46,909 bases of DNA from Pleurotus djamor (Eukaryota; Basidiomycota; Agaricomycetes; Agaricales; Pleurotaceae): assembly GCA_029747585.1 (NCBI GenBank), contig JAPEVF010000347.1:1-46909 (forward strand), in the 5' to 3' direction. Positions 44,774-46,909 of this stretch are shown here, in pieces (the first letter of the stretch is position 1; every line of letters begins with the position of its first letter). Made by a program: the position numbers and the translations under genes. The notes beneath the pieces were generated by a model. That model searched no databases, had not been told where the DNA came from, and worked only from the letters and a program-made list of their open reading frames with translations.

Positions 44774-45467
44774 ACCACGAAGCGATTTAGTCATTACCAG
44801 GAACCATTTTCATCAATGAAGCACCCTCTTTTACCAGCGGCGTGGAAGGGTATTTTGCCTGTCGAGAATGAACTGATGTTATTTATGACGAAGAGACCCA
44901 ACACTGACCGACCATTTACATTCACATTCGGTAACATGAGTACAAACAGAGTGGCTAGTACATAGCACCAATCGGATGATAAAGCAGGCAACATCCAAGT
45001 ACGCGCATGAACGGGGCTGAGTTGTTCCACATCCCAATTCAAAGCGACGCAACCTCTCCTTGACTCCCCGGGGATGACGCCCTCATGGACGCAGCAGCTT
45101 GTTTCGCTTTGCGCTTGCGCTCTGCAACAAAGTAGGCACCTGGGGTCCAGCACTGGTATGAACCTTCAAGGATGCCCATGTTACCCCGAGCGCAACTCAA
45201 GGAGGAGAGGGGACAAGCAGCGTGGCAGACGGCCGCAGGCGCCTCTCCTTCCTCCAAACATGAGTAACACCGAGCATACGAGAAGACGTGATGTTGCTTA
45301 CCAGAATCAGCCAATTTCCTGAAGAGTGGTTGGTGAAAGGAACATCCAGACTGTCCCTGCCATACTTACATGACGATGCTCATCTGTCATGGCACATTGC
45401 CACCCTTTCCTAACTTGTTGGAGTGAACCACCACGGGGCGTGATGAATAGCCCAAAGCACCTATTCA
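44774..45467. other. Intergenic region between P3 and the P4 relic
   Basis: 694 bp. On the minus strand near 45020-45045 there is a stretch (GATGTGGAACAACTCAGCCC) resembling the DVERLSP end of P2 exon 1. It may be a further fragment of the family but is too short to call. No intact gene. Confidence 0.4.
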
Positions 45468-45735
45468 TCATCCGTGCGCCAAGCCGAGATCAATTCCCAC
45501 TTCTTCGTAACGGCGCATCAACGTAGAATCCAGATGGCCTTGATGGACAAATACAACGCAGATAACGCCGCCAGACGTAGCGAGGTTGGGCTCGTTGGGT
45601 TGAGACCCGTTGTGTAGATGTGTGCGACGCATTTTCAATCGACAGTCACGACTCAATGACATAGCGAGAACTGTTATGTATGTCAGTCACTCTGAGGTTG
45701 GGGAAGATGATGAATTCTTGTCTAGAGCGCAAGAA
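45468..45735 (-). pseudogene. Family P relic, copy 4
   Basis: On the minus strand the start of exon 2 can be read (RQEFIIFP) and then breaks into stops where paralogues have YVTVDW. A second frame recovers QPNEPNLATSGGVICVVFVH and QGHLDSTLM. That segment runs straight into RRYEEVGIDLGLAHG, equivalent to the last exon of P2 (KEVEIDLGFARG). The rest of exon 2 and all of exons 3-5 are therefore missing, and exon 1 is not found. It is closest to P2. This is a dead copy with an internal deletion. Confidence 0.75.
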
Positions 45736-46270
45736 ACTTCGTGACCTTGAGGCTTTGCGGTAATGAGGGAAGCTGACATCCTGGTTGCAAAGATGAGTTG
45801 TACTCGTTGATTGAGATGCGTCCCAGGGTCTCCGTCAGTCCTTTATAGTTTATACCACAGCAGCGGGATCATAGTCCTCCTTCGTGAAGGCGGGCTCTTG
45901 ATCGGCTCCGTTGGGGAAACTCACGGGTGCCGGAGAGGCTATAAGAGCATCGGAGGTCGACATTCTCGTAGACACCATTGGGCATCACAAAGAAGGGAAA
46001 AGCGGTAATTGAGAGGGCGAAGTTGTTCGCTCAAAGTTCACTTACTAGGGACGCCTGCGTCGTCAAAAAAACCCTTGCTTGCTCTTTTGGTACTTTGAAT
46101 ATGGTGGATGTTGTACGCAAACATTGTATAAAGTATCTAAAGAATAATAGGATTTAAAGCATTCCATAGCGCCGCTTTATATCCTGTAATTTGGATCACA
46201 TCGTCTGTTCAGTGTTCACGTTTACACGAACTGACCAAAGACAGATTTATCCAACTTGGTGGCAATGAGC

Positions 46271-46576
46271 GGGTGTCATGAAACTCAGTATCTTAGTCGA
46301 TCTTCAATTCGTCGGCTCTCACCTGACCAGACAAGTACTTCTCCACCGTCGCGTCCCATCTCAAAGTCTGCCTTCATAATTTTCTTGGACGCTCGACGGT
46401 CTCCAGAGCCTCCTCCGTTGATGAAGCCATTCTCCCAAATATTGAGTAATGGAAACAAGCATTCAACGGCAAATACATGGCCGTCGACAAGGGAGAGACC
46501 GCGACTGTTTTGGACGCCTTGGAATCGGGAGGCCAGCATCAGGAAAACATCATTTTTACCAGGAGCAGATGGAAGC
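46271..46576 (-). CDS. Orphan exon of an unrecognised gene
   Basis: One open minus-strand stretch looks like real coding sequence, between a possible acceptor (TTATCTAG near 46577-46584) and a donor-like GTGAGAGCC near 46314-46322. Fragments read LPSAPGKNDVFLMLASRF, SLVDGHVFAVECLFPLLN, and KIMKADFEMGRDGGEVLVW. I do not recognise the family and could not find flanking exons. The flanks on both sides are AT-rich. It could be a fragment. Confidence 0.35.
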
Positions 46577-46589
46577 TAGATAAGATCAA

Positions 46590-46909
46590 GAAGCTGTGGG
46601 AGAAAGGTATCTTGTATATCTAAAATAGAAAAAGCGCTTAAAGTTATGCTTTGTACAAGAGGTATGACAAAGCAAGAAAAAGATGCTGTAATACTTACAT
46701 AGCGAGCGCCAATGCTTCAAAAGCACAAAAAGCTGGAAAAGCTAGGAAAGCTAGGAAAGCTCTGAAAGCGTTGATAAACAAAACAAAAAAAAATTGAGCA
46801 GTTATAATAAATGTGTATAAATCATACCACTTCATATTAACGCAAAAAGTATTTATTGCATAAAACTATATAGATGTTATACAGGAAGCGTAAAGAAGTT
46901 AAGAGCTAG
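46590..46909. other. AT-rich tail with short GGAAAGCTA repeats
   Basis: Base composition drops sharply in GC compared with the rest of the window. A short direct repeat of AGCTAGGAA-like units occurs at about 46728-46770, followed by a poly-A run at 46783-46793. No coding sequence is visible. It could be the edge of a transposon-rich or mutated block continuing beyond the window. Confidence 0.5.

Noticed and set aside
45020..45045. Possible fifth copy of family P (exon 1 fragment)
   Set aside because: About 20 bases of partial similarity without any following exon is not enough to call.

Overview
The window is nuclear DNA from a filamentous basidiomycete, most likely a mushroom-forming Agaricomycete. 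Genes are dense and on both strands. Nearly every gene is cut by many introns of about 50-60 nt, with GT-AG (occasionally GC-AG) borders, and exons can be as short as 7-21 nt. The families present (F-box repertoires, DUF6533-type seven-helix proteins, secreted M43 metalloproteases) are typical of that group. Exon models were built by hand; each was accepted when splice borders, reading phase and paralogue alignment agreed. Single N bases mark consensus ambiguities.

Layout. Positions 1-10432 and 19501-32001 are the two arms of a large inverted repeat that flanks a 9.1 kb unique core. From the outside in, each arm carries a YAE1-like gene, an intron-containing tRNA, then a cluster of F-box genes wrapped around one gene of the opposite strand. 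That gene encodes an unnamed protein with a PD-(D/E)XK-like motif pattern (called X here). The right arm has four F-box genes (A', B', C', D'; C' is frameshifted). The left arm has three: A, a B whose interior comes from C, and a C/D fusion. The core holds a cyclopropane-fatty-acyl-phospholipid-synthase-type methyltransferase and a Munc13-type (MHD1-C2-MHD2) secretion protein on opposite strands.

To the right of the repeat are a four-helix membrane protein, a DUF6533-type seven-helix membrane protein, three intact copies and one wrecked copy of an unrecognised ~255 aa family (called P here), and a secreted M43 metalloprotease. The last kilobase holds one orphan exon and an AT-rich tail.

How it fits together. 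The core and flanking genes look like ordinary single-copy functions (ribosome/Fe-S biogenesis, lipid modification, vesicle priming). The F-box/X cluster looks like a fast-evolving accessory block. Its members trade sequence by gene conversion and unequal crossing over, and X has diverged between the arms far more than its neighbours have. No function is known for X or P. Whether the inverted repeat is genuine or two haplotypes of a dikaryon joined in error cannot be settled from sequence alone.
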